A DNA stretch of 64,000 bases from Hyphomicrobiales bacterium (GCA_900473805.1 UCMS01000002.1:43542-107541), one strand, 5' to 3'. Shown: positions 26,301 through 35,374, counted from the stretch's first letter. The notes: generated by a model not told the origin, from the sequence alone. Made by a program: numbers and translations.

Positions 26301-28448
26301 TCCACCTTTGAACAGGCGATGATCCAGGATGAGTTGCAGCTATATGAGGATCTGCTGACCAAAGTCGACAGCGAGGATCGCGTCTCGCGCAAGCGCCTCG
26401 AACGGCTCAAGGAAGGTTTGCAAGAGCGTCTGGAGGGACTCGCCACTCGCAAGGACGATCTGCTGACGATTTCGGAAATCGGCGTCGACCAGATTGTCGT
26501 CGACGAGGCGCAGGAATTCCGAAAGCTGTCCTTCGCCACCAATATGTCGACGCTGAAGGGCATCGATCCGAACGGCTCGCAGCGTGCCTGGGATCTCTAT
26601 GTGAAGTCCCGCTATATCGAGACGAAGAATCCCGGGCGGTCCCTGGTGCTGGCCTCGGGTACCCCGATCACCAACACGCTCGGCGAGATGTTTTCGATCC
26701 AGCGCCTGCTCGGTCACGAGGCACTTGCCGAGCGAGGACTGCACGAATTCGATGCCTGGGCCTCGTGCTTCGGTGATACGACGACCGAACTCGAAATCCA
26801 GCCCTCAGGTAAATACAAGCCCGTCAGCCGCTTTGCCTCCTTCGTCAATGTGCCGGAGCTGATCGCCATGTTCCGTGCCTTCGCCGACGTGGTGATGCCG
26901 GAGGATTTCCGGCAATATGTGAAGGTGCCTGATATCTCGACCGGGCGCCGGCAGATCCTGACGGCCAAGCCTACCGCCCTGTTCGAGACCTATCAGCACA
27001 TTCTCGACACCAGGATCAAGGCGATTGAAAAACGTGAGGGGCCGGCCAAGCCTGGCGACGACATTCTGCTCTCGGTCATCACCGATGGCCGCCACGCCGC
27101 GATCGACCTGCGCTTCGTCATGCCGGCGGCCGAGAACGAGGCGGACAACAAGCTCAATCTGCTCGTGCGCAATGCACATGGGATTTGGAAGGAAACCAGC
27201 GAGGCGATTTATCGGCGCCCCGACGGCAAGGAGTTTGATCTGCCAGGCGCCGCCCAGATGATCTTCTCGGATCTCGGCACGATTAATGTCGAAAAGACCC
27301 GTGGCTTCTCGGCCTATCGCTTTATCCGCGACGAACTGGTCCGGCTCGGCGTGCCGGCATCACAGATTGCCTTCATGCAGGACTACAAGAAGACCGAAGC
27401 CAAGCAACGGTTGTTCGGCGATGTCCGCGCCGGCAAGGTCCGTTTCCTGATCGGTTCATCCGAGACCATGGGCACGGGGGTCAACGCCCAGCTTCGCCTG
27501 AAGGCTCTCCACCATCTCGACGTGCCATGGCTGCCGTCGCAGATCGAGCAGCGTGAGGGCCGGATCGTGCGTCAGGGCAACCAGCATGAGGAGGTCGATA
27601 TCTTCGCCTATGCCACCGAGGGCTCGCTCGACGCCTCCATGTGGCAGAACAACGAGCGCAAAGCCCGCTTCATCGCCGCCGCGCTCTCCGGCGACACCTC
27701 AATCCGGCGGCTGGAGGACGTCGGTGAAGGCGCGGCAAACCAGTTTGCGATGGCAAAGGCCATCGCGTCGGGCGACGAGCGGCTGATGCAGAAGGCGGGG
27801 TTGGAGGCCGATATTGCCAGGCTTGAACGATTGAGGGCCGCCCACGAGGACGACCAATATGCTGTCCGTCGGCAGATGCGGGATGCAGAGCGTGAGATGG
27901 AGGTCTCAACCCGGCGTATCGCCGAGATCGGCCAGGATATCGGGCGTCTCAGGCCGACGACTGGCGATGCCTTCACCATGACGGTGCTCGGTCAGGATCA
28001 TACCGAGCGCAAGGAGGCCGGCCGCGCCCTAATGAAGGAGATCCTGACGCTTCTGCAGCTCCAGCAGGAGGGCGAGGTGCATCTGGCGACGATCGGTGGC
28101 TTCGATCTGGTTTATGAGGGCGAGCGCTTTGGCAAAGGGGATGGCTACCGCTTCGAGACCCTGCTCCAGCGCACCGGCGCCGACTATGAGATCGATTTGG
28201 CAATTACGGTCACGCCGCTTGGCGCTATTTCTCGTCTGGAGCATGCACTGGATGGCTTTGACGACGAGCAGCGTCAGTATCGGCGGCGGCTGGAGGAAGC
28301 CGAACGCCGTCTGGCCTCTTACCGGTCGCGTGACGGCGGTGTTTTCGCGTTTGCCAATGATCTGAAGGAAAAGCGACTAAAGCTTAGGGCAATCGAGGCC
28401 CGGCTGGCGGAGGATCTGGACGAGGAGACCAACGCAGCCGCCGCATAG
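23358..28448 (+). CDS. giant DNA methyltransferase-helicase fusion (DarB/SNF2-like)
   Basis: 1696 residues from ATG 23358, preceded by AAAGGAG; the open frame starts earlier but inside the previous gene. The N-terminal third has an N6-adenine methyltransferase core (VLEPGIGTGLFLALM and the catalytic IGNPPFSDR near residues 255-263). The middle carries a superfamily 2 helicase: Walker A-like AHAVGAGKTMTMAAA, the DEAQ box VDEAQEFRKL, LASGTPITNTLGEM and the motif VI region QREGRIVRQGNQ. A coiled-coil-rich C-terminus follows. This layout resembles phage P1 DarB, which shields incoming DNA from restriction. A protective or DNA-processing role in conjugation is inferred from the position. Confidence 0.85.
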   Translation: MSNDPFTLDMFGNTALSSGLGLGVTAFGGFSPDAANDDDPDPTPPASAPALPVIAAPVRREGSRANFYLDGDRELGASWKDRARANVAAILVADGIAKQDRPATPKEQAQLIRFTGFGAGELANGMFRRPGEVDFHKGWDELGSSLETAVSDPEYASLARCTQYAHFTPEFIIRAIWAGLQRMGWRGGRVLEPGIGTGLFLALMPEIYRYAAYVTGIELDPVTARIVGLLQPKARIINGDFARTDLAPIYDLAIGNPPFSDRTVRSDRAYRALGLRLHDYFITRSIDLLKPGALAAFVTSHGTMDKAGTTAREHIAKSADLIAAIRLPEGSFRRDTGTDVVVDILFFRKRKPGEPEGDQMWLDVDEIRPATDDDGAIRVNRWFARHPDFVLGTHALTSGPFGESYTCRPRDGEDLETALADAIELLPADLYDGEPTSIDIDLEDELGEIVDLRPKDSAVREGSFFVDRSKGLMQMLDGTAAPITVRKGRSGDGIPEKHVRIISKLIPIRDAVREVLKAQESDRPWRDLQVRLRIAWSSFVRDFGPINHTTVSIQEDTETGEVKETHRQPNLAPFRDDPDCWLVASIEDYDLETDTAKPGPIFSERVIAPPSAPTITSPADALAVVLNERGHVDIDHIAELLHSDPATVLDELGDEVFRDPADGSWRTADAYLSGAVRSKLAAAQAAAELDPGFERNVRALVDVQPADLRPSDITARLGAPWIPAADVVAFVKEKMEADIRIHHMPELGSWTVEARQLGYSAAGTSEWGTSRRHAGDLLADALNSRVPQIFDVFRDVDGERRVLNVVDTEAARDKLQRIKQSFQDWVWTDPDRTDRLARDYNDRFNNIAPRKFDGSHLKLPGASGIFTLYGHQKCGIWRIIADGSTYLAHAVGAGKTMTMAAAIMEQRRLGLIAKAMLVVPGHCLAQAAREFLALYPNARILVADETNFTKDKRARFLSRAATATWDAIIITHSAFRFIAVPSTFEQAMIQDELQLYEDLLTKVDSEDRVSRKRLERLKEGLQERLEGLATRKDDLLTISEIGVDQIVVDEAQEFRKLSFATNMSTLKGIDPNGSQRAWDLYVKSRYIETKNPGRSLVLASGTPITNTLGEMFSIQRLLGHEALAERGLHEFDAWASCFGDTTTELEIQPSGKYKPVSRFASFVNVPELIAMFRAFADVVMPEDFRQYVKVPDISTGRRQILTAKPTALFETYQHILDTRIKAIEKREGPAKPGDDILLSVITDGRHAAIDLRFVMPAAENEADNKLNLLVRNAHGIWKETSEAIYRRPDGKEFDLPGAAQMIFSDLGTINVEKTRGFSAYRFIRDELVRLGVPASQIAFMQDYKKTEAKQRLFGDVRAGKVRFLIGSSETMGTGVNAQLRLKALHHLDVPWLPSQIEQREGRIVRQGNQHEEVDIFAYATEGSLDASMWQNNERKARFIAAALSGDTSIRRLEDVGEGAANQFAMAKAIASGDERLMQKAGLEADIARLERLRAAHEDDQYAVRRQMRDAEREMEVSTRRIAEIGQDIGRLRPTTGDAFTMTVLGQDHTERKEAGRALMKEILTLLQLQQEGEVHLATIGGFDLVYEGERFGKGDGYRFETLLQRTGADYEIDLAITVTPLGAISRLEHALDGFDDEQRQYRRRLEEAERRLASYRSRDGGVFAFANDLKEKRLKLRAIEARLAEDLDEETNAAAA

Positions 28449-28650
28449 CTGCATTGCACAATAAATGTTTTCCGTCTGGTCAAAATTCAGGCATAAGGCC
28501 TGCAGCTGATGCACATGACGGTCACCTCCCAGTTCCGTCGCAGCAGCTGTTCCCCTCTGGAGGTTCAAGATCTCCACACTTCATGGGCCGCGGTCTTCCG
28601 TCGGCCCTTTCTTTTTGCCCTAGATCGCCGCTGCACTTTCCGTCCGCATG

Positions 28651-28779
28651 TCAGCTCCGAGATCGAGCGGCCAACAGTGCGGACGCGATTAAAACCACGG
28701 CAGCAATCGCAAAGTGCCCGCTCGCGGACGCCTCCATACCCAGGAGCTTTATTGACAGATAGTCGATCGGGTTGTTCAT
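28651..28779 (-). CDS. small single-pass membrane protein (42 residues)
   Basis: Starts at ATG 28779 with GAGG six bases upstream and ends at TGA 28651. Residues 20-37 (GHFAIAAVVLIASALLAA) form a clear membrane helix, preceded by NNPIDYLSIKLLGMEASAS and followed by a short basic tail. It is encoded against the surrounding genes inside an 826-base gap. No family was recognised; the good ribosome site and hydrophobic helix support a real gene. Confidence 0.5.
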   Translation of the reverse strand: MNNPIDYLSIKLLGMEASASGHFAIAAVVLIASALLAARSRS

Positions 28780-29274
28780 GGCGCACCTCGCAGCAAAGAA
28801 ATCAGCGCTGCCTTGCTGCCGCATATCGCCCGAAGGGGCCTTTCATTCAAGAAATGGCATTTCTTGCCCAAAAGCTCGGACTTTGAAGAGGCTTCAAGAG
28901 GGGTTGGAGGCCACTTCAAACCGGCTTTGAAAGAAACTTGGGATTTTATCGCCGGCCGCTGAAATATTTTTCCAACTCACGTGCATCGGTTTGAAAGTAA
29001 CCTGAAATGGGAGGAAAGGGAGACAGAAAACAGGAAATTGCCTATCGCCGATCGGTCCTCCTGCCGCCGCTGTCGCTCAACTGCCGCCTGCGCCATCCCG
29101 GCTGCTTGTCCTTCGCAGGGCCGTTAGCCCCGCTTGTCCTTCGCGGCAGGGATGCTCGGTCGCAGTTGCGGCAGTCCGGCTGATCGGCGGTCCGGGAGGT
29201 GTCTTCGAGAAAAAATGAAGACAGGAAGGACTGGCAAGGCGCCGGTCCGGAACTCTCCTGAAAGGAACCGTCCC
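28780..29274. other. intergenic region before the ParB-like gene, with repeated TTGAA motifs
   Basis: Contains a cluster of related short motifs on both strands between about 28880 and 29000: CTTTGAAG, CTTCAAG, ACTTCAAAC, CTTTGAAAG and GTTTGAAAG. The segment is locally AT-rich. It may hold the promoter of the following operon or a protein-binding array. The remaining 200 bases are GC-rich leader without a supported gene. Confidence 0.35.
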
Positions 29275-31026
29275 ATGCAGATCATGAAGGTTGACCCGCG
29301 CGCTCTGAAGGAAAACCCCGACCGGATGCGCCAGTCGAAGTCGTCACCGCAGGCAGATGCGCTGATGCTGGCGACGATCAAGGCGGTCGGCATCGTCCAG
29401 CCGCCAGTAGTTTCACCCGAAATGGATGGCGGAAACGGCTACATCATCGATGCCGGCCATCGTCGGGTGCGCCTCGCCATTGCTGCTGGCTTGGAAGAAA
29501 TCGACATCCTCGTCGTGGATGCGGCCAACGACAACGGCGCGATGCGCTCGATGGTCGAAAACAGCGTTCGCGAAGCGCTGAACCCGGTCGATCAATGGCG
29601 CGGCATCGAGAGGCTCGTTGCTCTCGGCTGGACCGAGGAAGCGATGGCTGTCGCTCTCGCCCTTCCCGTCCGCCAGATCCGCAAGCTGCGCCTGCTCGCC
29701 AACGTCCTGCCGACCATGCTCGAGCAGATGGCCCTGGGCGATATGCCGTCCGAACAGCACTTGCGCGTCATCGCGGCTGCCGGCCAGGTCGATCAGAAGG
29801 AGGTCTGGAAAGCCCATAAACCTAAGAAGGGTGATACCGCGCCCTGGTGGCAGGTTGCCAATGCGCTCACCAAGAAGCGCATGTATGCGAAGGATGCGAG
29901 CTTTGGCGACGATCTCGCTCAGGCCTATGGCATTGAATGGGTCGAGGATCTTTTCGCGCCGGCTGATCAGGACGGCCGCTACACCACCAATGTCGAGGGA
30001 TTTCTCGGTGCCCAGCATGAATGGATGACGAACAATCTGCCGAAGAAGGGTGCGATCGTCGATGTCAACAGCTGGGGCCAGCCGGAACTGCCGAAGAAGG
30101 CTTCTCAGGTCTACGGCAAGCTTTCCAAGTCAGACCACGCTGCGATGTACCTCGATCGCGATGGCAAGGTGCAAACTGTCCATTATCGCATGCCCGAGGC
30201 GACGAAGCCGAAGGACGCTGGTGGTGATGGACCGGTCGCAGGTGGCGACGACACCGACGCAATCACCACGCCGAAGGTCCGGCCCGATGTGACCCAGAAG
30301 GGCCAGGACATGATCGGCGATTTCCGCACTGATGCCCTGCACGATGCGCTCGGTCGTGCACCGATCGAGGACGACATGCTAATGGCGCTGATGGTGCTGG
30401 CCTTCGCCGGGCAAAACGTTCGCGTCGACTCCGGCGCCGACGGGACGTTCTATGGCGGAAAGCGCTTCTCGCGGCATGCGGTCGGCCTGTTCGACGAGCA
30501 TGGAAAGCTCGCTTTCGATCAGGATACGCTCCGGGTCGCCGTTCGCTCTGTGCTGATCGATGTGCTCTCGTGCCGCCGTGGCATGTCGAACAGCGGCATG
30601 GTCGCGCGCATCGCCGGCGAGGCGATCGGCGGCGACGAATTCCTGCCGAACATGGGTTCCGAGGACTTCCTCTTGTGCCTGTCGCGGCAGGCACTGGAAG
30701 CGTCTTGCGCCGAGGCATCGGTCCAGCCGCGGCAGAAGGTCCGCGAAACCCGTGCAGCGCTTGTGGAGCATTTCGCAAACGAGCGTTTCGTCCATCCATC
30801 CGGCCGCTTCGCACCGCCGGGCGACGAGCTGCTCGACTGGATCCGGGCAAGCTCCGCTACGGATGTCATCGGCGCGGGCGGGGGCGACGGCGGACAAGCT
30901 GAGGACCCAGCTGATGAACAGGAAGAGCAGATCGACGAGGATGCAGATCACGATGCTCTGCAGGATACAGACGTCGCAGCCGATGACGAGCGCGACCAGG
31001 ACTTCGATCAGAGGGCAGCAGCATGA
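29275..31026 (+). CDS. ParB-like nuclease/DNA-binding domain protein
   Basis: 583 residues from ATG 29275, after GAAAGGA. The ParB/sulfiredoxin-like N-terminal domain is visible (VDPRALKENPDRMRQS, GYIIDAGHRRVRLAIAAG, DNGAMRSMVENSVREALNPV), followed by a helix-turn-helix region and a long variable part with an acidic, Asp/Glu-rich tail. It is distinct from the partition protein RepB at 62425. Homologues are frequent in plasmid leading regions and may bind or process incoming DNA. It overlaps the next gene by 4 bases. Confidence 0.78.
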   Translation: MQIMKVDPRALKENPDRMRQSKSSPQADALMLATIKAVGIVQPPVVSPEMDGGNGYIIDAGHRRVRLAIAAGLEEIDILVVDAANDNGAMRSMVENSVREALNPVDQWRGIERLVALGWTEEAMAVALALPVRQIRKLRLLANVLPTMLEQMALGDMPSEQHLRVIAAAGQVDQKEVWKAHKPKKGDTAPWWQVANALTKKRMYAKDASFGDDLAQAYGIEWVEDLFAPADQDGRYTTNVEGFLGAQHEWMTNNLPKKGAIVDVNSWGQPELPKKASQVYGKLSKSDHAAMYLDRDGKVQTVHYRMPEATKPKDAGGDGPVAGGDDTDAITTPKVRPDVTQKGQDMIGDFRTDALHDALGRAPIEDDMLMALMVLAFAGQNVRVDSGADGTFYGGKRFSRHAVGLFDEHGKLAFDQDTLRVAVRSVLIDVLSCRRGMSNSGMVARIAGEAIGGDEFLPNMGSEDFLLCLSRQALEASCAEASVQPRQKVRETRAALVEHFANERFVHPSGRFAPPGDELLDWIRASSATDVIGAGGGDGGQAEDPADEQEEQIDEDADHDALQDTDVAADDERDQDFDQRAAA

Positions 31027-31931
31027 CTGCCGCCCTCACGTCGAAGATCGCAGCACCCACCCCCGATCTTTCGGGGGTGGAGTTTGCCACCAGCGCCGAT
31101 GGCATGCCCGTCGCTCGCATCGATGATCTGGTCCTTGCCATGGTCACGTCGAACAGCAAGTTCGCCTATCTCGCAAGTGCCATCGCTCTCGGTCGCCCGC
31201 TCGCAGAGCTGACGCGCGCCGATTTTATCGGCCACGACGGCCGGGTGGCCAATGAGGCCGAGTTTCGAATGCGCGTCGCCGAGACGGCCGGTCATAAACA
31301 CGATCTGGCCAAGCTCAACCGCGTGCAGACCCGCATGTCGGCGAGCACCCCCTGGGGCGGTTCACAGATGGCGGTCGTCTACGCCGAAGGCGTTGTCGCC
31401 CACATTACGGCCGGCCACGGCGGCTTTCACCTCTCTTCCGACCGCAATTCCAAAGTCCATCCGCTGCTGCGGAAGAACACCACTTGGTACGAGGAAGACT
31501 GCGAATGGGCGATCGTCGCCATCACCTTCCCTGACCTCTTCACTGCCTATGAGCGGTCCCTGGCGAATAAGACCATCCGCAATACCTGGCCGGATGAATG
31601 GGAGGCGATCCGCAGCTGCAAGCTGGCGGAGGGTGAGAGCTGGGCCAAGGATCGCCGGGCGTTCGATGAACGTCATGCGTCAGACTATGTCGTCACCTCG
31701 GCAATCTTCTCCGATAAGAACCCCGGAATGACTGAGGTCGTGGCGGTCGTCGCCGGTGATAGAGGGGCGGGTGACCGAAAGGCCTGGGATAATGAACGTC
31801 GCTTCCTTGTGCCGAGCGACGAATATGCCAGGCGCGGTAGGTTCGGATTTGTGATCGATCCCGACCGTCATGCCGAATATCATGGGCCATCCTCATTCCT
31901 CGGCTGGCGAAGCCGGGGGATCGGGTCATGA
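31023..31931 (+). CDS. DUF7007-type hypothetical plasmid protein
   Basis: 302 residues, starting in an ATGA overlap with the ParB-like gene. Features include TPWGGSQMAVVYAEGVVAHI and TAGHGGFHLSSDRNSKVHPL, typical of a conserved rhizobial plasmid family of unknown function. It ends in another 4-base overlap with the next gene, so the three genes form one operon. Confidence 0.7.
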   Translation: MTAALTSKIAAPTPDLSGVEFATSADGMPVARIDDLVLAMVTSNSKFAYLASAIALGRPLAELTRADFIGHDGRVANEAEFRMRVAETAGHKHDLAKLNRVQTRMSASTPWGGSQMAVVYAEGVVAHITAGHGGFHLSSDRNSKVHPLLRKNTTWYEEDCEWAIVAITFPDLFTAYERSLANKTIRNTWPDEWEAIRSCKLAEGESWAKDRRAFDERHASDYVVTSAIFSDKNPGMTEVVAVVAGDRGAGDRKAWDNERRFLVPSDEYARRGRFGFVIDPDRHAEYHGPSSFLGWRSRGIGS

Positions 31932-32239
31932 TTGATGTTCTCGCATCGAGATCGCTGGCGACGGCAGTCAGTGCCCGGCGTGAGACCCTGCGGCATCTGG
32001 ATTGTCTGACCCGCCAGATTGCGGCGCGAGCCGGACGGCAGGCGATCACGGTGAAGACCAGGAGCCGGGCGCGCCGGCGATCCGGTCGCCGTCTCTATCA
32101 TCAGGAGCTTGTCGAGCGCCTGGCCTTCGAGCGGTGGAGCGAACTCGACACGCTCACATGCAGGCTGGTGGTGCAAGAGCAGATCATCGATGAGCACGAG
32201 CTTCACGGACACGCGCCTGTTTTGCCTCTCGCGGGATAG
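31928..32239 (+). CDS. small basic hypothetical protein
   Basis: 103 residues, rich in arginine in the middle (KTRSRARRRSGRR), translationally coupled to the DUF7007 gene by an ATGA overlap. The basic stretch suggests nucleic-acid contact. No known family recognised. Confidence 0.55.
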   Translation: MIDVLASRSLATAVSARRETLRHLDCLTRQIAARAGRQAITVKTRSRARRRSGRRLYHQELVERLAFERWSELDTLTCRLVVQEQIIDEHELHGHAPVLPLAG

Positions 32240-32637
32240 GTGGAACCGACGTGGAATGGGCTGCGAGGTGGCTCTTCACCCCCATGCATCTCCGGAGTTA
32301 GCCAGGGTGTGACGGATTTGGCCATGTCGCCATTCCGATGCTTGCGTCTGATATCGGACCCGAGCCGGACTGCCCTTCTTTGTCGCTGCGGTCTGAACCG
32401 GCGGCCGATCGTTTCAAGGCCGCTGTCGCGCCGCGTGGCGGCCGATCCAGCCTCTCTGCGCGAGGGCAGGCTCGCGGTCTGCTCAGGTCAAGACCTGCTG
32501 GCTCGCAACCCTGCCCCGCTGGCTCAGCCGGATCGGACCTTTGAAGCCGCCCGCCCTTTGCCGGTTCCTGGTCGCCCGCATCGAAGGGCAGTCCGGCACG
32601 GGCCGGAACCGCTTCGCAAGCCAAGGAAGGAACAGAC
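32240..32637. other. 398-base GC-rich leader without a gene
   Basis: Separates two leading-region genes. Open frames here on either strand lack ribosome sites or are shadows of each other. It probably holds a promoter and untranslated leader for the gene at 32638; no terminator with a T run was seen. Confidence 0.35.
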
Positions 32638-33225
32638 ATGGCCAAGCCCGCCACCCCCAACCGCTCCAACCCACGGGTCTCGCAATCTCGCCGCGGTACC
32701 ACCCTCGAAATGGTCCGCCTCTCCTGCCCCGATGCAATCCAGGCGCATAAGATCGCGACAAGCTTCGGCACGGCAATCGTCGACAGCGATGGCATCCGTA
32801 GCCTGCATGAGCGGCTGATCGTCGAGACCGCCGAGAGCCTCTCCGATGGCATCGGCGAGAAGGCCATGCAGATCCATCTGCAGCGTATCGTCGGAGCCTT
32901 CGTCGGATCCGCGCATGGCGCCGGGCAGTTTTACTCCCGCGCCGTCACCGAGGCGCGCGACGCGACCGCCAAGGCGTCGAACGACGCCCGCGATGAGGAC
33001 CTAGACGGTCCGGTCGGCTATGACAGCGCGGCCCAGCGCAAGCGCGAGTTCGCAGCCGACATGGGCGTCCAGTCCCACGCGCTCCGAATGGCAGCCGAAG
33101 GCGCGGTTGCCGCCTACGAGCATGTGGTCGGCGAGACCTGGAAGCCCTTCGACCGGCCGGTCGAGAACCCCGGCGCCTCTCTTGATCGTAAGGCTGCCGA
33201 AGCGCAGATGGCGGCTCTCGGATAA
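32638..33225 (+). CDS. conserved hypothetical plasmid protein
   Basis: 195 residues; ATG 32638 follows AAGGAAGGAA. No recognised domain. Visible features are an Arg/Asn-rich start, a central helical part (AMQIHLQRIVGAFVGSAHGA) and a C-terminus rich in alanine. It is followed by a strong terminator-like hairpin, so it may be a single-gene transcript. Function unknown. Confidence 0.6.
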   Translation: MAKPATPNRSNPRVSQSRRGTTLEMVRLSCPDAIQAHKIATSFGTAIVDSDGIRSLHERLIVETAESLSDGIGEKAMQIHLQRIVGAFVGSAHGAGQFYSRAVTEARDATAKASNDARDEDLDGPVGYDSAAQRKREFAADMGVQSHALRMAAEGAVAAYEHVVGETWKPFDRPVENPGASLDRKAAEAQMAALG

Positions 33226-33266
33226 CACCACCGGCGGTGATGATCCCGCCCCTTTCTCCTCCCCGG

Positions 33267-33296
33267 GGCCGGCGCCAGACAGCGCCGGCCTTTTCC
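33267..33296 (+). terminator. rho-independent terminator after the 32638 gene
   Basis: Nine-base perfect stem (GGCCGGCGC / GCGCCGGCC), loop CAGACA, then TTTTCC. It lies 41 bases after the stop codon. Confidence 0.7.
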
Positions 33297-33499
33297 TTGT
33301 CGAAAGTAAAGCTGGAGACGTACCTTTCGCGGCCCGTCCCGCTCGGCGGTCCTGCAGGAGCCGGGCACCCAAGCAACGGCTTCGCCGTCCTCCACGCTGT
33401 TGCGGCCGTTCCGGTGCATGGGCGCACCATCGGCCCCTGACTTCAGACCTCCGTGACGGACCGCGAAAGGCGCGGTTCTGAGAAATGGAGAAAGAAGTC

Positions 33500-34423
33500 A
33501 TGGGCAGGAAAACGGATAGCGATCGCATCGACATCTATACGCGGATCACCGAACGGATCGTAGAGGATCTCGAACAGGGCGTGCGCCCCTGGATGAAACC
33601 ATGGAGTGCAGCCAGCACCGATGGGCGCATCACTCGGCCAATGCGCCATAACGGCCTGCCATACTCTGGTATGAACGTGCTGCTCCTGTGGTCGGAGCAG
33701 GTTTCGCGCGGTTTCTCCTCCTCGATGTGGATGACCTTCAAACAGGCGCTGGAACTGGGCGGGGCCGTGCGGAAAGGCGAAACGGGCTCGACAGTCGTCT
33801 TCGCCAGCAGGTTCACCAAGACGGTGGCCGACGGAAACGGCAATGATGTCGATCGAGAGATCCCGTTCCTGAAGGCCTATTCTGTGTTCAATATCGAGCA
33901 GATCGACGATCTGCCCGACACGTATTATGCGCCGCCGGCCAAGGTCCGGGATCCTGTCGAGCGAATAGAGAGCGCCGATCGCTTCTTCCGCAACACCGGC
34001 GCCGTGATCCGATACGGCGGCAACCAGGCCTATTATTCGCCGATCATGGATTACATCCAAATGCCGCCCTTCGAGGCGTTTCGCGATGCTGCTGGGCACG
34101 CGGCCATCCTCAGCCATGAGCTGACCCATTGGACAGCCGCGGCGCATCGCGTCGGACGTGATCTCTCGCGCTATACCAAGGACCGGACGGACCGCGCCCG
34201 CGAAGAACTGATTGCCGAGCTTGGAAGTTGCTTCCTTTGCGCCGATCTCGGCATTGCGCCAGAGCTCGAGCCGCGGCCCGATCACGCGTCCTACCTGCAG
34301 TCCTGGCTATCGGTGCTGGCCAACGACAAGCGGGCGATCTTCCAGGCGGCAGCCCATGCGCAGCGCGCGGTGAGTTTCCTGCATTCCCTACAGCCGGAAT
34401 CGGAGGTGAAGGCTGCGGCCTGA
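33500..34423 (+). CDS. ArdC-type antirestriction protein (ssDNA-binding domain plus zincin-like domain)
   Basis: 307 residues from ATG 33500, chosen over the in-frame ATG 33485 because GAGAAAGAAG is better spaced. The N-terminal part (IYTRITERIVEDLEQGVRPW) is the ssDNA-binding domain of the ArdC family. The C-terminal part has the zinc metalloprotease-like motif SHELTHW with a downstream glutamate (EELIAELGS). ArdC proteins bind incoming single strands and block restriction during conjugation. The gene lies in the leading region as predicted from oriT. Confidence 0.85.
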   Translation: MGRKTDSDRIDIYTRITERIVEDLEQGVRPWMKPWSAASTDGRITRPMRHNGLPYSGMNVLLLWSEQVSRGFSSSMWMTFKQALELGGAVRKGETGSTVVFASRFTKTVADGNGNDVDREIPFLKAYSVFNIEQIDDLPDTYYAPPAKVRDPVERIESADRFFRNTGAVIRYGGNQAYYSPIMDYIQMPPFEAFRDAAGHAAILSHELTHWTAAAHRVGRDLSRYTKDRTDRAREELIAELGSCFLCADLGIAPELEPRPDHASYLQSWLSVLANDKRAIFQAAAHAQRAVSFLHSLQPESEVKAAA

Positions 34424-34426
34424 CGC

Positions 34427-34600
34427 TCAGTCGCGGTTGTCACCACCTGTGGCGACCGCGTGCTCCTCATCCCGTTCGTCCTTGAGACCTTGTGCGATGT
34501 CACCGTCCAGCCTTCCCCAGATTGACGGTTTTTGAGCGTCGGGTTTGGGTTTGCGGGATGGCTTGCGCTCAATGATGAACGGCTTTGTCTGCTGGCGCAT
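34427..34600 (-). CDS. small basic hypothetical protein (57 residues)
   Basis: Starts at ATG 34600 with GGAGG four bases upstream; the longer frame is not needed. The sequence (RQQTKPFIIERKPSRKPKPD, then IWGRLDGDIAQGLKDERDEE) is of a kind often seen on rhizobial plasmids, with a basic first half and an acidic second half. It converges on the ardC-like gene, leaving 3 bases between stops. Function unknown. Confidence 0.6.
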   Translation of the reverse strand: MRQQTKPFIIERKPSRKPKPDAQKPSIWGRLDGDIAQGLKDERDEEHAVATGGDNRD

Positions 34601-35053
34601 TGATCCTCCAGGCTGCGATTCGCGAGTGCAACGATATCGCACAGTGTAAGCTGGGCAAGCGGGTCTACCATGTGAGGGCTTCCAGTCCCCGACTGAAACA
34701 AGCAACGACGGCAGAAGTGGGGGATGGCGCAAGAACATTCGTGCCCGGGCGAGTGCGGCGGAAGACCATTTCCATATTTCTCACGTCAGAGTTTCAGGCA
34801 GCCCATCTGCGGGCTCGATGAGGCATGTCTGACCGGAGACCGGCTGCGCCTCGATCGTCTTCCCGCAACGACAAGGCTCAGATTTCTTACCCCGGAAGGC
34901 TGCGCCCTCCTCCTCTCCCGCTAACAAATCTGCGACTTGCCGCCCTCCATTTCATTCCGGCCCTATTGGGTGCGGTCCGATCGTCTCCGGTCTTGTCGAC
35001 AGCTATCGAGGCCGCGATGGGCGCGGCCCGAACACGAGAAAAGGAATACGACA
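34601..35053. other. 453 bases between divergent genes, no supported gene
   Basis: Must contain the promoters for the leftward 34600 gene and the rightward DUF736 gene. An open frame at 34724-34924 (plus) has no proper ribosome site and was not accepted. No repeats of note. Confidence 0.35.
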
Positions 35054-35362
35054 ATGGCAACCATCGGCACATTCACCTCCACCGAAAACGGCTTCACCGG
35101 CTCCATCCGCACGCTCGCTCTCAACGTCAAGGCCCGCATAGCCCGGGTCGAAAACCCCTCCGACAAGGGCCCGCAGTTCCGCGTCTACGCCGGTAGCGTT
35201 GAACTCGGCGCGGCCTGGCAGAAGACCTCCGGTGAGGGCCGCGACTACCTCTCGGTCAAGCTTGACGATCCGAGCTTCCCGGCTCCGATCTACGCGATGC
35301 TCGCCGAGGTCGAAGGCGAGGATGGTCTCCAACTCATCTGGTCCCGCCCGAACCGGGACTGA
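35054..35362 (+). CDS. DUF736 family protein
   Basis: 102 residues from ATG 35054 after AAAAGGA. The entire sequence follows DUF736 ([45 protein letters not shown]). This family is nearly ubiquitous on alphaproteobacterial conjugative plasmids and integrative elements; its role is unknown, and it is often highly expressed. Two terminator-like hairpins follow. Confidence 0.88.
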   Translation: MATIGTFTSTENGFTGSIRTLALNVKARIARVENPSDKGPQFRVYAGSVELGAAWQKTSGEGRDYLSVKLDDPSFPAPIYAMLAEVEGEDGLQLIWSRPNRD

Positions 35363-35374
35363 TCAGGATGACGA

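Noticed and set aside
32298..32867. 189-codon open frame on the minus strand
   Set aside because: Mostly a shadow of the plus-strand gene at 32638 and GC-rich leader; no family match.
34724..34924. 66-codon open frame on the plus strand upstream of DUF736
   Set aside because: G-run directly against the start instead of a spaced ribosome site and no family similarity.
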